Of a DNA stretch of 64,000 bases, positions 36,458 to 48,651 are shown one piece after another. Position 1 is the stretch's first letter, and every line of letters begins with the position of its first letter. The notes beneath the pieces were generated by a model, which was given only the letters and a program-made list of their open reading frames with translations, made no database searches and was not told where the DNA came from. This DNA is from Ceratorhiza oryzae-sativae (Eukaryota; Basidiomycota; Agaricomycetes; Cantharellales; Ceratobasidiaceae): NCBI GenBank assembly GCA_030998015.1, contig JARWMV010000240.1:1302001-1366000 (forward strand), in the 5' to 3' direction. The translations under genes were made by a program, and so were the position numbers.

Positions 36458-38940
36458 TGCTATCCCTGGGAATATGTGAGAATAACTGTATGAGTAGATG
36501 CCCTGTATTATCTGCGAACAACTCCGTTCTTATACTGGACGTCTCTCCCCACATCCGGTCGGCGCCGGTCCACAATTCCGAGATCAACAAGGTTCAAACT
36601 AAGACTCAACCGAGCATACACCCGTTTGGAACAAGTTGGGCCTTGGCCGCCCATGCCAAGGAAGGAGCAGCCGCGGCCGGCTATGTCAAGCGCGTAAGCG
36701 AGCGAGGGTGCCAGAAACTAACCACGCATCAAAATCCTTCTCGCATCAGCTGAACGAGCGAGCTCATGCTCGACCGGCCTTCTCGGTGTTTTCGTGGCGG
36801 GCGAACAGATTCCAAGACATAATCGAAGCGCGCTTACAGCTCATAGCATGATTTCCAGGGGTAAACGAACATTGCCAAGCATAAGGTCGGCTCTCATTCC
36901 AGTGTTCCAGACGTTTGATCCCTGATGGTCGCTGTTGAGTTGGGAGCTTCCGCTAGTCACATTGCTCGCCATTACGTAATGTTTGATAACTCTTCCGACA
37001 AACAAATTCAACACGTTCAATCCACCTCCCTTACCGAATACGAAAGAACATGAGTCGTAAAGGTTTTATATTTGGAGTGAGTTGTATAAGTGTGCGTTCA
37101 GTGTGATACAATTTTTTCAAGAAATAATCGAATGATTGAGGAAGTTCGCAAGTTATCCATTATCATTACAAACGCATCGTTTTTAGCACGAGAACGCAAA
37201 TATCGAAGTCTGGGACCATGCGTTGCTTATCCGGAACCCCTATTGTTACGATACAACCTGGACTACGGTCGACTCAGGAGGAGGGTTCCAAATCCGAGTT
37301 ATCATTTGAGCGGCAATCGCCCTCCGCGACATGATGTTGGGGGATTGGCATTGTTTTCAGCCTTCCGAGGTATAGCTCAGTAGTGAATCGCATCAACCTG
37401 CTTCACTTGTATTGGGCACGCGCATTGTTCATAGGATTTTCATCAACTCCCCGGGTTCGTTTCACGGAGCCTTTCTGAGCTCACGTGATCGTGGATATCA
37501 GAATCTTCCAGTGTGGCAGAGCATGATCCCGGATTCCAGTCAACAGAACGGAACACACTGTTAGGATTGATCCAATAAACTACTAGCATGCGGTAGGGGG
37601 CAAACACTTGGAAACCGTTTATTCTGGAAAGTCAGGAGGGCTGAATGGCACTCAAAATCAATAGATAAAATAAAGTCTAGTGGTAATTTTTGAGCTGCCA
37701 ACCTTGATACGGGGCTATTAACATCGCAAGGAATTTTCCAGCTTCAGCCAAACCTAACGAAAGATAAAATTGTGCAAATTATCGCATGTAAACATAGATG
37801 CTCACTTGGAAATCCGCTGAAGTGTGCAAAATCCTAGCCCTCAGTAATACCGTTTTGCCCAGTGGAATCTTCAATTTTCAGATTAAATGGGCTCACAGTG
37901 AAAGGCTTCTGGGTGGGGTACAGTCCTATGTTGAATTCTGGCCTACTGGCGCTTACGGCCTTTATGTGTGGCTGTCTACATACCATCGTCTGAGATTTAT
38001 ACGAAACCTTGAATTTCATATGTGCTAGCGTCCTCATGATATCAAATTGCACTTCTTCATTTGTTGTGACCTACAAACCCATACGTCAAGTCTCAACGAC
38101 CTGAGCATCTAAGCACTTGCTTAACGGCCATGTGTCATTCCTTAACTGTATGCGCGACCTTCAACCTCCGTTTCCTACTTTCTTGCTCACACCCGGGAGC
38201 TGAGCGTCCTGCTTTATGAGGCTCATTTTGATATTAGATTACCATCGATGCTCATACTGGCCAAGCGGTTGCCTCCTCGCTGGCAAATCGAATTCTACCC
38301 CCCGAAGTCGCTGTTTACACATAAGACGAATATATTTGTCGAAAGATCCAGCAGTCTGTGAGGCTTCAACGAACCTATATGCACTCGTTATTACGCCGCG
38401 AAGGAAGAGATCTGACGACTCGTCTGGCAACAAGGGCAGCGCGAGGTACACCACTAGGGTTCACATACATGACCCCGCCCTCCTGTGTTTTATGTTATTT
38501 TATTGACCAAAATCCTAGTCATAAGTCACCATTCCCTACGATATGCAAATAACACAAAGAATTCCATACTAACACTCGGTGTCGCCTGGGCTGTCCTTGT
38601 GGGAGCGATCTCCACGCCCACACTCCGGATAGCGCGACCAACCTTTCGGTCCCCTTATACCGCCTCTGGGACTCCGAGCTCATTGCGAATGATGATCTCG
38701 GCTTTCTTCGTGCATGTGGAGCGCAAGGGTCATAGTGAAGCACTTGGGCTAACCCAGAGAGCTCCATCCAACAGGCACACGCTAGCTGGGGACTCTCATT
38801 CGACTATGACTATTGTTGCAGAGCTAGTATGCGGTTCTGTTTGACCACGGCAGGCGGTAGACACTGGGAATTGCACCTCTATCTTTCTGGCCAACTTGGT
38901 TGGCCACGTTCGCTTACTTTTGAATAACATCCCAAGAGTG
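36458..38940. other. Intergenic, 2.5 kb without recognised gene
   Basis: The first few hundred bases are the promoter region of the thaumatin-like gene. The rest is AT-rich with only short, domainless open frames. A tRNA A-box-like string near 37372 lacks the rest of a tRNA. Confidence 0.45.
36529..36534 (-). promoter_or_regulatory. TATA box of the thaumatin-like gene
   Basis: TATAAG on the minus strand, 72 nt upstream of the start codon. Confidence 0.4.
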
Positions 38941-39125
38941 CTCAGCCAAATCCCAGAAATCTAGCTAGCATACAATAGCTCCACCTATGTAACGATGCTT
39001 CTCAGCACTCACCAGCTCCGAAGTAGCACGGCCTACCAGGGCTACCGGCATCTAGCTAGCACTCAGAAGCATCGTTAGACAGTGGGACTTATCACATGAT
39101 AGCTAGATATTCGGGCATTGGCTGA
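38941..39125. mobile_element. MITE-like foldback element, copy B
   Basis: About 185 bp with terminal inverted repeats. The left end starts CTCAGCCAAATCCCAGAAAT and the right end, read inward, CTCAGCCAATGCCCGAATAT; both run into CTAGCTA. Nested inside is AACGATGCTTCT (38991) with its inverted partner AGAAGCATCGTT (about 39065-39077). The centre has GTAGCACGG and CTACCAGGGCTACC, resembling the centre of copy A at 9589-9775. No coding capacity. Confidence 0.75.
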
Positions 39126-42100
39126 GTATTATGACTATTCTCATGAGTCTGCTCCGTCGCGATCAATAAATGTCGAGCGTAAAAAACAGCCATAACCTGA
39201 GGGGTCCGATATCAGAGTACGTTGGGCACTACGCTTGGGCATTCCGCGATTGGTTCTCGGTCTGGCACAGTACCTTTCATTTGGAAAATCGGCTCTGGTT
39301 TGGCATGAAGATGGCTGAAATCATCAATTTTTAAAACTTCTGGGCCTCGGCCTCGTCATGGTGATGCTAGCCTATGATCCAGATTCACACACTGTTCAGG
39401 TATTCAAATGATCTCCATGAGTAGTAAATCACATGATCAATTCACTTTCAATTCACTTGCTCCGTTTTGATGGGTGAATGCTCGACTATTTGCCGGCCAT
39501 CTCCTCATCTGTGCGGAGATAATGGCTGTTGCGCTTCTGTACGGTGTGGCTACAATCATGCTCTGGACGTCTGATTCTGCGAGCGCAATGGTTTTGCCTA
39601 TAGGCATTTTCACGAGAAATACGAAGGATATCAACGAAATGGTTTAGATTCCCGGGTGACAAAAAACTATACGTTGTTTGAGAATGCGAACATGGTAAGA
39701 GAATATGTAAGGGCAGTAATCTTATGTACCGATGGAGACGTGTGCGCGAGGTGGTGGAAAGCGATGAGATAAGACTACCGAGCGTACACACGACTACACA
39801 CCGGGAGCATACCCCCGGTCACCCCCTAGCCCACCGAGCGCAAATAATACCACACTGGCCCAACCCACTATCTGTGCTAGTGTATGTCTTCCCCTGCACT
39901 ACCATGCATTAGGTAAAACTATGAGCGTGAAGTTTCCCGAGAGCCCTAGCAATTCTGCAGACTTTTTCTCTTCCGGAATTCCAGAACATGATTGATATAG
40001 ATTTCAGACTTAAGCGGCAGTAAATAGCGTGGTTGAACAGCAACCGGCCGAAAGGACACTGTAGGAAGCGGCTAATGATGCACATGCTGATGTGAGCGTT
40101 TGCTACTGATTCCGGGTTATTGCTGTTGGAAATTCGGTTTTACGGTGCATACATGGCTGACTGGACAGGACCATCAGAGATTTGTTCCCCTGCTCAATTT
40201 TCGTGTACTCTACCCCTCTCTTGTCATCAATATGACCTGGGCTCTGGACCTTCGTGTAAACAGGAAAGATTGCGATTTATATGTAGCTCTCTGCATATAA
40301 TATGAACAGACAAACAAATGGGAACCGCCAGAAATGCTACTTGTTGCAGAGCACATACTCCGGAATACCTGAAGCATGTTACTTCATTCAGGGTAGCTAG
40401 AATATATAGACGTACACAAAAAGATGCATCTAAAAAGGTCTCAAAGCAATTTGGCTGCTCAAGAGGTTCTACGAAGTTCCCAGCATCAATTGATACAGGC
40501 TTCACCCCCAAGGTATATTGAAGCGTGTATAGTATGTATAGTACACTTCAGATAACTTAGCGTAGTGTATGCGAAGCGGAAGAGCTCGAATGGGTATAAG
40601 ATACGCAAATGAGAGGTGAAAGTCGCTGAGTAGAGAGGCGACGCATGCATTCAGTTATATAGTAAGAATCGGGGAATACAACGCGTGAATAACGGGTGTA
40701 TCTATCTAATGTATCTACGAATGGAGTTAACATACAAAACTCGGGGTACATGCGGAGAGTAAGGAACAACGTCGATATAATATCGAACAATATACGGGTC
40801 AGTTCAACAAGGTATGTTAGATTTGTATAGGGGCTGGTAGGACTGAGACTATAAGAAACGACATAAATGATATGTTTTCCTTGATCTTTATATAAGCGCA
40901 CTTGTAGAACGTAGAATTTTATCAGACATTTACACTGCATCAATCCCAGTCAAACCACAAGCTAAGTTATAGCTATTAAGGGCTTTCGTCTTTAACAATG
41001 GCCGATGCCGGGGTGACTGATGGTCCTCCGCCTCGGAGAACACAATTACGTCCTTGTTAGATCAGTATGTCCAAACGAATTCCGTATGGTTATGAGCCCC
41101 GAAAGCCTTTTATGAATAAAAAATTATCAAGTATTCCGTGAGCGTTGCCTAAAACAACTGGTGCGTTGCGAGACTTTCCAGAAGGTGGCACGCTCAGGCT
41201 CTCACCCCGGTTGTAAGTAAACCCTCATGCTTTAACGTGTTTTAGAAACAGGACGGCGTGGATTGCACCGCCTGGTTGGATTCAGCTTCGGAGCGCAGGC
41301 GAGGAACTCGTGGTTTCGCCCCTATGTTGCGTGTCGCTAATTAGCTTATGAGTGGCGCTTATTGCTATTTGAGAATGCTTGGCTCGAGTCTCACAAATAC
41401 ACCACCCCGCAACGACAACCGAACCTGTTCCTTGCTGTGATGGCGTAGGTTTTAACTCTCTTATATTGAATTTTGATGTGCAACTGTCATCAATCGCTCC
41501 TGGAATATTCTTTTGTCAAAGCAGAATAAGCGAAATACGAACCGAGTCTCGTCAAATATTTCCAACAACAAACTACTCCGTCACCAGGATTTGGACAGCT
41601 GTCCAACCCACACCATGCTGTGCTTCTTTGCCAGTAACAATATGGCTACTTAGGGGTAGTCGAGCACATTGAAAGAAGTGCGCCCCGCCCATTGCAAACC
41701 ACAACAAAGGACGATGGCAACCGCCGAGCACACAATGGATACACCGCCGCGTGTTGGTCGTCGCCTTGGGCCGGCTGCCCCGTGCCCATCCGGCCGTGTG
41801 TGATTACCTTTGGTTCTTGTTTGACAGGAGTTTGTCCCCTTGTACGGCACACGCGCCTCACCTCGTCGCGAAGCCCGCTTGCTCGGTCTAATTGGCTTCT
41901 GGATTCGCATATATAAGATCCCTGGATGATCCCTCTGGATGCCTCATCAGCTCTCTCATACTTGTCTGCGGTGTCCTCTCGGGTTCTTCTATACTTTTAT
42001 TTCTTTTCTTGCCCCCTTTTTTGAGACTTGACGTCTCTTTCCGCCCGGCGCGCCACTCATTCTACTTGACCACGCTTCGAAAGCGTCATCCTATCCTTAT

Positions 42101-42136
42101 ACATTTTCTTTTCGAGATTTCCACACTTTATTCGCA
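39126..42136. other. Intergenic, 3 kb, ends in a promoter
   Basis: AT-rich and without recognisable genes up to about 41.7 kb. The last part is the promoter of the CBM19-like gene, with a TATA box at 41910-41917 and a pyrimidine-rich leader stretch at about 41990-42025. Confidence 0.45.
41910..41917 (+). promoter_or_regulatory. TATA box of the CBM19-like gene
   Basis: TATATAAG about 220 nt before the start codon, followed by a CT-rich leader that is common around transcription starts of strongly expressed fungal genes. Confidence 0.45.
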
Positions 42137-43312
42137 ATGACTCGTCTAGCTGTCCTGACTGCTGTCCTCGCCATTTCTGTCTCTGCTTTCCCCATCCACA
42201 AGCGTATTGCCCAAACAACAATCGACGCCGTTACCCCTTGGGAGCAGGCTTGCCGCACCGCCGGTGGAGGTGCCAAGTGCAACGATATTGCCGTTACTGC
42301 TGCGGGCACCCTTTTGGCCGCACCTCCTCCGTGTGCGCAGCAAGACTCCGCCGACGCCATGATCAATTTGGCCAAGTCTCTCAACAATGATGCCGACATG
42401 ATTAGACTCGCACAAATCTTCCGACAGCAGCCGAGGAACGCGGTGAGTGATTGACATGCTTCGCTCTGTTGGCGGCTGCTCACTCGGGATTATTAATAGC
42501 CGGATTCACTCGCCTCTCTATATTGCCAAACCGCGCCTAAAAATACCGAGCTCGAGGGGCTGTTCCAGTGCCAGTTTGCCGGCGTGAAACAGAATACGTT
42601 TACCGGTAACGTAAAGGCTGGTGCAGGTAAGCTTGAATATTCGCTACGCCTCTATTCTCCTGTCAAAACACGAAACTTATTCCTTCCAGCTGGTACCGTT
42701 CCTCTTGGTCTAAAGTCGCTCAATCCTGCTGGCTCATGCCCTGCGAATCCCAACGGTCCCGTCCCAGACGGTGTCCAGTTGAACACTCTCGTCCAGAGTC
42801 CTGGTACAGGCCAGAACACCGGGAACATTGGAGGGGGCAACGGAAATGGGGGCTCTAATACTTCCTCGTCCGCTGACCCAACCATCACTCCGAGCCCATC
42901 CGGTACCGGCTCCGGTGCTGTTACCGTTACCATCACTCGGGTCCAAACCGTCACTGTTACTGCCAGCAATGGTGGACCTGCGCCCTCTGCCAGCACGACA
43001 CCTGGGCCGATCACCAACGAGGCCGCCAAGAACTTCAGGCTCCAAAACGGACTCGACGCTCAGAAGCTCAATAAGTCGTTCGCTTCTCTCAATGCCAACT
43101 CGAAATGCAAGGATGGCCAGCAAGCGTGCATTAATGGCGGCTTTGCCCAATGTGTCGGCGGAAAGTTCAGCGTCAGCCCTTGCTCAGGTGGCACCCAGTG
43201 CTTTGCTCTCCCTCTTGTGAACAAGGCTGGTACTAGTTTGGCTTGCGACTCTCGGGCTGATGCCCAGGCGAGGATCGCGGCGACCGGTGCAACTGGTGGA
43301 TTGCAAGGCTAG
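42137..43312 (+). CDS. Secreted protein with C-terminal CBM19-like chitin-binding domain
   Basis: 351 residues in three exons (42137-42442, 42500-42626, 42690-43312), phases consistent. A signal peptide (MTRLAVLTAVLAISVSAFP) is followed by a helical Cys-containing N-terminal domain. A Gly/Asn/Ser/Thr-rich linker (about residues 175-235, including GGGNGNGGSN and VTVTITRVQTVTVT) precedes a C-terminal Cys-rich module (CKDGQQACINGGFAQCVGGK...CSGGTQCFALPLVN). The module resembles CBM19-like domains of basidiomycete wall proteins, which bind chitin. No catalytic domain is seen. The upstream TATA box and CT-rich leader suggest strong expression. The family assignment is by pattern only; a wall-associated or chitin-masking role is inference. 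Confidence 0.8.
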
Positions 43313-44111
43313 ATCATAGGATAGGCCGGCACAAGTCGCTTCAATGCGTCTCGCTTTGTATCGAGAGTATTCTGTTTCAATATTAAAATGTCCGTTTTCA
43401 TATGAACTATTTAGTGGGCCCGAACTGGGTTCTTATGGAGATGGCGATCCCTGTTAAGCGCTGCAGCGTAAAGTCCTCGGTATCTTCTCGTCGCGCGCTC
43501 TCACTCACTCCTAAGTACGGCTTCACACAAGGCAAACATCCTTATATCATCCATGCCAGCGCCGAGATGGTTATTTAGTAGTCCTACATTTGTCCAGATT
43601 GCTCGAAATTCAACGCAGAACGTGGGGTTTCCTTCGCTCAACCGCGCGGAAATGGACTAGATCTAGTCCAAGCACTGATGACCAATGTACTTGGGCGCCG
43701 ATTCGTGTCTCTTGCCAACCACGATACCTCCCCAAGCGGGCGGACTTTATACCGTGCCCATGGTGCGCAAAACCATTACGACAAATTCACGATCACCGCT
43801 ATCGAGTGTAGCATAAACTTGTAGGAGTATCGTCAGACGATACGGCCGTTGAACCTCTTACGTACAATCAGGCGTAGCAGAGGTTACATTCTGCTTGCCC
43901 CTCACTTTCTACTGCAACTCAGGAGTACCTAGCCGCTTCTTAGTACATCGAGTGTGCGCACTTTGCCGAAACCCTCAATTCCGTTCCTACCCCAGCCGCA
44001 TGAGACAATATTCTGCGAATCATCCACTCTGAACTCCCCATCATCCTTTCAGAGGAAGCTACAATTATCCGAGCTCGTAATATCTTGACAGATATACTAA
44101 ACCGATCTAAA
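43313..44111. other. Intergenic
   Basis: The 3' region of the CBM19-like gene and a spacer before the F-box pseudogene. Nothing else recognised. Confidence 0.5.
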
Positions 44112-45484
44112 ATGGCATCTCTAGTATCTTCGCTGCCTGCTGAAATCCTGCCTCATTTTTTTTTTTTCCGAGGCCACTTGCTATTGCGGGCAGACATTTA
44201 CGTATGAGAATTCCGGGTTCAAGCTCACGGACCCAACGGTTTTATCTGGCATTTGTTGACAGTGCCGCCATATTGCTCTCGGCCACCGCCCGCTTTGCAC
44301 GCATCCCGACCATTTGGTCAGCCAAAGACTCACGGAATATCAATATTCATCTTCAGCCATCCGGATTGAGCTTTGTCAAGGCGCCCCACTTTTTGTCAAC
44401 ATGCGCCAGTATCGAACGTTTGATGGGTCCGATTAGGATGGAGAGGATGAAGATTTAGATGTTATGTCTATTGACGATGGGTAACACCCTGACAAAATGG
44501 TGACTGGTTTAGTGGGGTTTGTGATTCCGCTCATGGCCCAGGCCTGTGCTTTCAACTTGATGCTTGTGTGACCAAAGCAATATGTCCTCGGCAAATTGAT
44601 AGACTGCTGGCAATATAGCGGCATTTCTTCTCAGGTGAAGGTCTTGAAGATTGCATCTATCCTTGAATTCTCTCACTTGGATCTTCACCTCGCCGAAGCC
44701 AGCTCTTGGCACCGAAATCCGAAATCACAACTATAAACTATTATTTCAGTCACTCGAGGTACTTCACCTACGTAACGTCATACCGGATTGGTCTCATATA
44801 TCCCTCAACAATCTCACAGAACTGTACCTTGAAGCAGGGGACGAGTGGGATCGACAACTGGTGCACCCACAGAAGGAATCCGCTTGTGTCCTAAACTTCA
44901 AATCCTTGTCCTTGACGGTTCGATCAGTCTTGGCTCTCCACTACCCGTGGGTAAAACTATCATACTAAAAGACCTTCGAGGGCTAGCCTTGCGGGAGGAA
45001 CAAATGGCTTAGTGGTGGAGATAGCATCGAGGCTCGCTTGCGCGAGTCAAAACCCAATCACGTTGAAAGTCACAATTCGATTCAGTTCACCAGATCAATA
45101 ATTATTTGCAAGAGTATTTGGGGGGTTGTTGCTGCCGTAGAACTGCCACCTCTGAGAATCGAGCCATGGCCGTCGGTTTGTGAGTTCTACCCGGCACAGT
45201 GTGCTGTGGGCCAGTCTCACGCTAGACGCCTGCTTTTGGCCCATTCTATCCAAATCTTGGACTATTTCCAGTGTTCTCGAGAGATGATGTTCATGAAGAA
45301 TGGGGCGTTCGACACGAAGCACCTCATGATCTTTTCCGGTTTTTACTCGAGATTGTCCCCAAGGTTGTACGTCTTCGGAAAGAACGAAAATATTGGGTTT
45401 GCTTTTGAATTGGATATCTTCACAATGTCTAAGACTATTTTTTCACACGTCGATTCTCGCCTCTTGTATTCTCTGTGTTTTTAA
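44112..45484 (+). pseudogene. F-box protein pseudogene
   Basis: Begins like an F-box gene (MASLVSSLPAEILPHF) but runs into a long T tract where the F-box should continue, and then through several frames with stops. A recognisable leucine-rich piece at about 44735-44830 (FQSLEVLHLRNVIPDWSH) matches the corresponding segment of the intact gene downstream (FESLNLLHLENVTMPDWSN). A later open stretch (45038-45484) may be its remaining C-terminal part. The decay, with several stops and missing sections, goes well beyond what single-base error could explain. Confidence 0.7.
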
Positions 45485-46121
45485 CTACTACTGCCAATGC
45501 TGGGTAGCATAGTGACCCCCCATGGGGTTGGAACGAATTGGTCGGTTACATCTTTGTCGCAAGTTGATTTTGTTTTAAATCCCAAATATAACAGTAAAGT
45601 CGAAATGCCCTGATATCAAGCCTTCCCCCGTTGGATCGCGAAAATATCGACGTCGACTGAATCTACTGCACTAACGACACCATAATTGAATATGGAACTC
45701 ATATATGCGTAAACCAAGGATAGGACACACACTTCGTCATGAGCATGAAACTAGGTTTTCATCCTTGATCTGTCATGTTTTACCTAAAAGCGCTGCAAAT
45801 CTGTGCCTACCGCCCCAACCGATTTTCAACCCGGGTACATTTCGGGACAAGGCAGCAACTGTCAAAGACCCTAATGAGGCCACGTTGAATCCTTTGTTTA
45901 TAACCTTTTCTACACATCTCGGCCATTCTAATCATAGCCCTTTCTCCCATCCTTCAGTCGTCGACAACAAGCTGTCTCCTATCTCGCATCAAGGCGTTGG
46001 TATAATTGTTAGGTGAGATTTTCCTCAAAACGATCTTGAATTTCGCCTACATAAAACATTATCCATTTGGTTTTATCTTGCTCCAGGCAAAGGCACTGCA
46101 ATCACCGACAAGAATTTTCAA
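45485..46121. other. Intergenic
   Basis: Spacer and promoter region of the intact F-box gene. The open frame at 45705-46016 has no domain. Confidence 0.45.
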
Positions 46122-47576
46122 ATGGCTTCATTCATCCAAAAGCTTCCGCTTGAGCTGTTAGAACGCGTGTTTGTTGAAGCAACCCGACCCTACCGGCCCA
46201 GCATTTCTAACACTTCAGCTCCTGCTACCGTAAACGCCATACAGCTCTGTGGTGTTTGTAAACAATGGCGGCAAGTTGTCCTCCATGACAAAATGTTTTG
46301 GACAGACCTCGAGCTAGTTCTCAATAAAGAGACTATCGACCGTGGATATCCCGACCCAAAGGCTTGGGTTAGGTACTCCCAAGGCGCACCGTTACAAATC
46401 CGTCTTCAAGAGTACCATTTTTTCGAGCGCGGTGACCAAGAGAATGACTGCTTAGACAGCCCTGAGTATACTCATGATCAGCTCGCCGAGGCGATCAAGC
46501 CGCTTGTCCAATTCTTGGTTCCACTTCTGCCGCAAGTTGAATCATTGTCAATTTTTCTTCATTGGCCCAAAGACTTCGTTTTAGCAAGTCTGGTAGACCT
46601 GTGGATATCTCATGGCACTCTGGGCCGAGCCAAGTCCCTTGAAATCCAATCGTGCCCCAGGACAACGCCTTCACGCTTTAGGGTCACTAACTCCAGATCA
46701 CCTGCCACAGAGCAACTCCGGCGTCCCCTCCAATTTTTTGAATCTTTGAACCTCCTTCATCTCGAGAACGTAACCATGCCCGATTGGTCGAACCTCAGTT
46801 ACAGCAATATTACATCTCTGTACATTTCGTCTAAGCTTGATCCGTGGACTCTGGATTTATTTCAGCTTAGATCTATAATCGCTCCATGTGCGAACCTAAA
46901 GCACTTGACCTTGGATAGCTTAGATATGGGCTACGAGCCTCCGAATTTGCCGCACGTCGCGCTTCATGAGCTCAAAACGCTTACAATTGGCTCGGTTACC
47001 AGCCTCGCTTTTCTCGAATCGTTACTCGGGATGGTCAGCGTCGGCCAAATGCCATTATCTTTAAGCCTCTACATTCCACATTGGTCGCAAAACGCCAAAA
47101 CAAGAGCTCTAAGTGCGATGATGCGATTCCTCTGCCGGTCGAACGTGACGGAGCTTCATGTTAGGAGTGTGGAATATTTCTGTTCGGCGTTTGAGATTGG
47201 CCCGCTGCCCCGAGTTCGGAGACTACTACTCCATCGCATCCTGGTTACCGAAGAACACCATCATAGCCCTCTGGAAGAGCAGATGCTCGCGCCTCTAGGT
47301 GCTTCAAGGTCCATCCAGCCAATGCGTCCACTTTGGCCAGCCTTAGAGACACTCCACATATCGAACGGGCGACTAGCAATGGACCACATATGTACCTTAT
47401 TATCGATCCATCCGATTCGGACCCTCTACTTGAAGGACTGCACCGAAGAGGTGTGCCCAGCCGGGTATCCGCAGACAATCCAGCCGATCTCTGAAGACGG
47501 TGCACGTATCCTAGCAGCCAAGGTGTCCAGACTCGTATTTTACAAAGCCGGGTGGGTATCCTGGCCGTCCGCGTAA
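46122..47576 (+). CDS. F-box / LRR-like protein, intact
   Basis: Single open frame of 484 residues, no intron. The F-box is IQKLPLELLERVFVEATRPY at the N-terminus, continued by CGVCKQWRQVVLHDKMFWTDLEL. The rest is a leucine-rich region with degenerate LRR-like units (SLNLLHLENV, LKHLTLDSL, ALETLHISNG, IRTLYLKDC). It is expected to be an SCF substrate adaptor. It is a distant paralogue of the 5.7-9.3 kb pair and closer to the pseudogene just upstream. The ATG at 46122 is favoured because the F-box begins only a few residues later. Substrate unknown. Confidence 0.88.
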   Translation: MASFIQKLPLELLERVFVEATRPYRPSISNTSAPATVNAIQLCGVCKQWRQVVLHDKMFWTDLELVLNKETIDRGYPDPKAWVRYSQGAPLQIRLQEYHFFERGDQENDCLDSPEYTHDQLAEAIKPLVQFLVPLLPQVESLSIFLHWPKDFVLASLVDLWISHGTLGRAKSLEIQSCPRTTPSRFRVTNSRSPATEQLRRPLQFFESLNLLHLENVTMPDWSNLSYSNITSLYISSKLDPWTLDLFQLRSIIAPCANLKHLTLDSLDMGYEPPNLPHVALHELKTLTIGSVTSLAFLESLLGMVSVGQMPLSLSLYIPHWSQNAKTRALSAMMRFLCRSNVTELHVRSVEYFCSAFEIGPLPRVRRLLLHRILVTEEHHHSPLEEQMLAPLGASRSIQPMRPLWPALETLHISNGRLAMDHICTLLSIHPIRTLYLKDCTEEVCPAGYPQTIQPISEDGARILAAKVSRLVFYKAGWVSWPSA

Positions 47577-48651
47577 GTCGCTATATCCTAGCCATAGATG
47601 ATATTGCCTGTGGGTTCGACTCTTGGGGAATGTACATTGCCAGTGATATTAGATAATATATTGGACGAAACTCGTGTGATAATTTCCAAGCGAGGGTCGA
47701 TGCTATATAGTATATACTCGGACTCGTATACGCTTGTTTGCTCATTCCTCCACCCACTAGCTGTTTGACCGCCCGCAAATCTCACGAGTGAGATATTAGA
47801 CATATAAGCCTAGTTCTTCAGTTTTAAGCAGGACCGGAATGGACAAGTTTCAGCTTTCAGCACTGTGCCAATCATGAAAAACCGATTCCACCACGTTGGG
47901 TTGAGGTTTGTGTCGCTTCAGCACTCGACCCGAGCCATGTCAATAACGATAAACAAGCAATTGCCCCTACCACACAACCCACCCTGACCGAGCCCGATCA
48001 ATAAACTCGACTGAGCTCCGTGGCCGGCGCTCAAAAAACTTGACCTGTGGAACTGCATTTTGGAAACGAAACACATGTACGAGCCTCCATCGCCTGATAA
48101 GACAAAAAAAACTATACCTTCGAGAGTCTTATGCTGATCGCGTTTATCAGGAAGACGCCACGAAATGGAACCGCAACCAGAAGAGGAATACGCGCGGTGT
48201 GTCTCCCCCGTAGTATCGAAAGCCATACGATACGAAACTGGATGGAAGAATTGGCCCGTGTCATCGTGGTGCCGAACCCCGTAGTGTCTTGCTGGTGGAT
48301 AGTCTACTGACATTTGCAGGGCCGATTTTCATCCTTTGTTGATCCAATGGTCGACTTGAATAATATTTCCTAGACTAATCAACTTGTAGATATACTTCCC
48401 ATACCTCTATTATGATACTGGTTCGCGCGCGCATATAACATGGAAGCGTTCTGCAATCCGGTCATCAATTCAAGCGAATGTAGCAACGACGGAGACTATC
48501 GATAAGATAAGATTTATCAGATCTCTATTGCGAAGCCTCACGACTGGAACGTGTCATCAATCAAAACAAACGCCACGAGGCTCTGGCCACGGTTTTTTGT
48601 CCCTCGGGGCCCTCGTACTCTGACAATCTCTCACGACATCTCACGACAATC
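47577..48651. other. Intergenic
   Basis: About 1 kb without a recognised gene. The minus-strand open frame at 47918-48313 has no domain or splice partner. Confidence 0.45.

Noticed and set aside
37368..37440. tRNA-like string TAGCTCAGTAGTGA
   Set aside because: Only the A-box-like start fits. No B box or acceptor-stem pairing found.
44995..45070. tRNA-like A box (TGGCTTAGTGG)
   Set aside because: No matching B box and no cloverleaf could be drawn in the following 70 bases.
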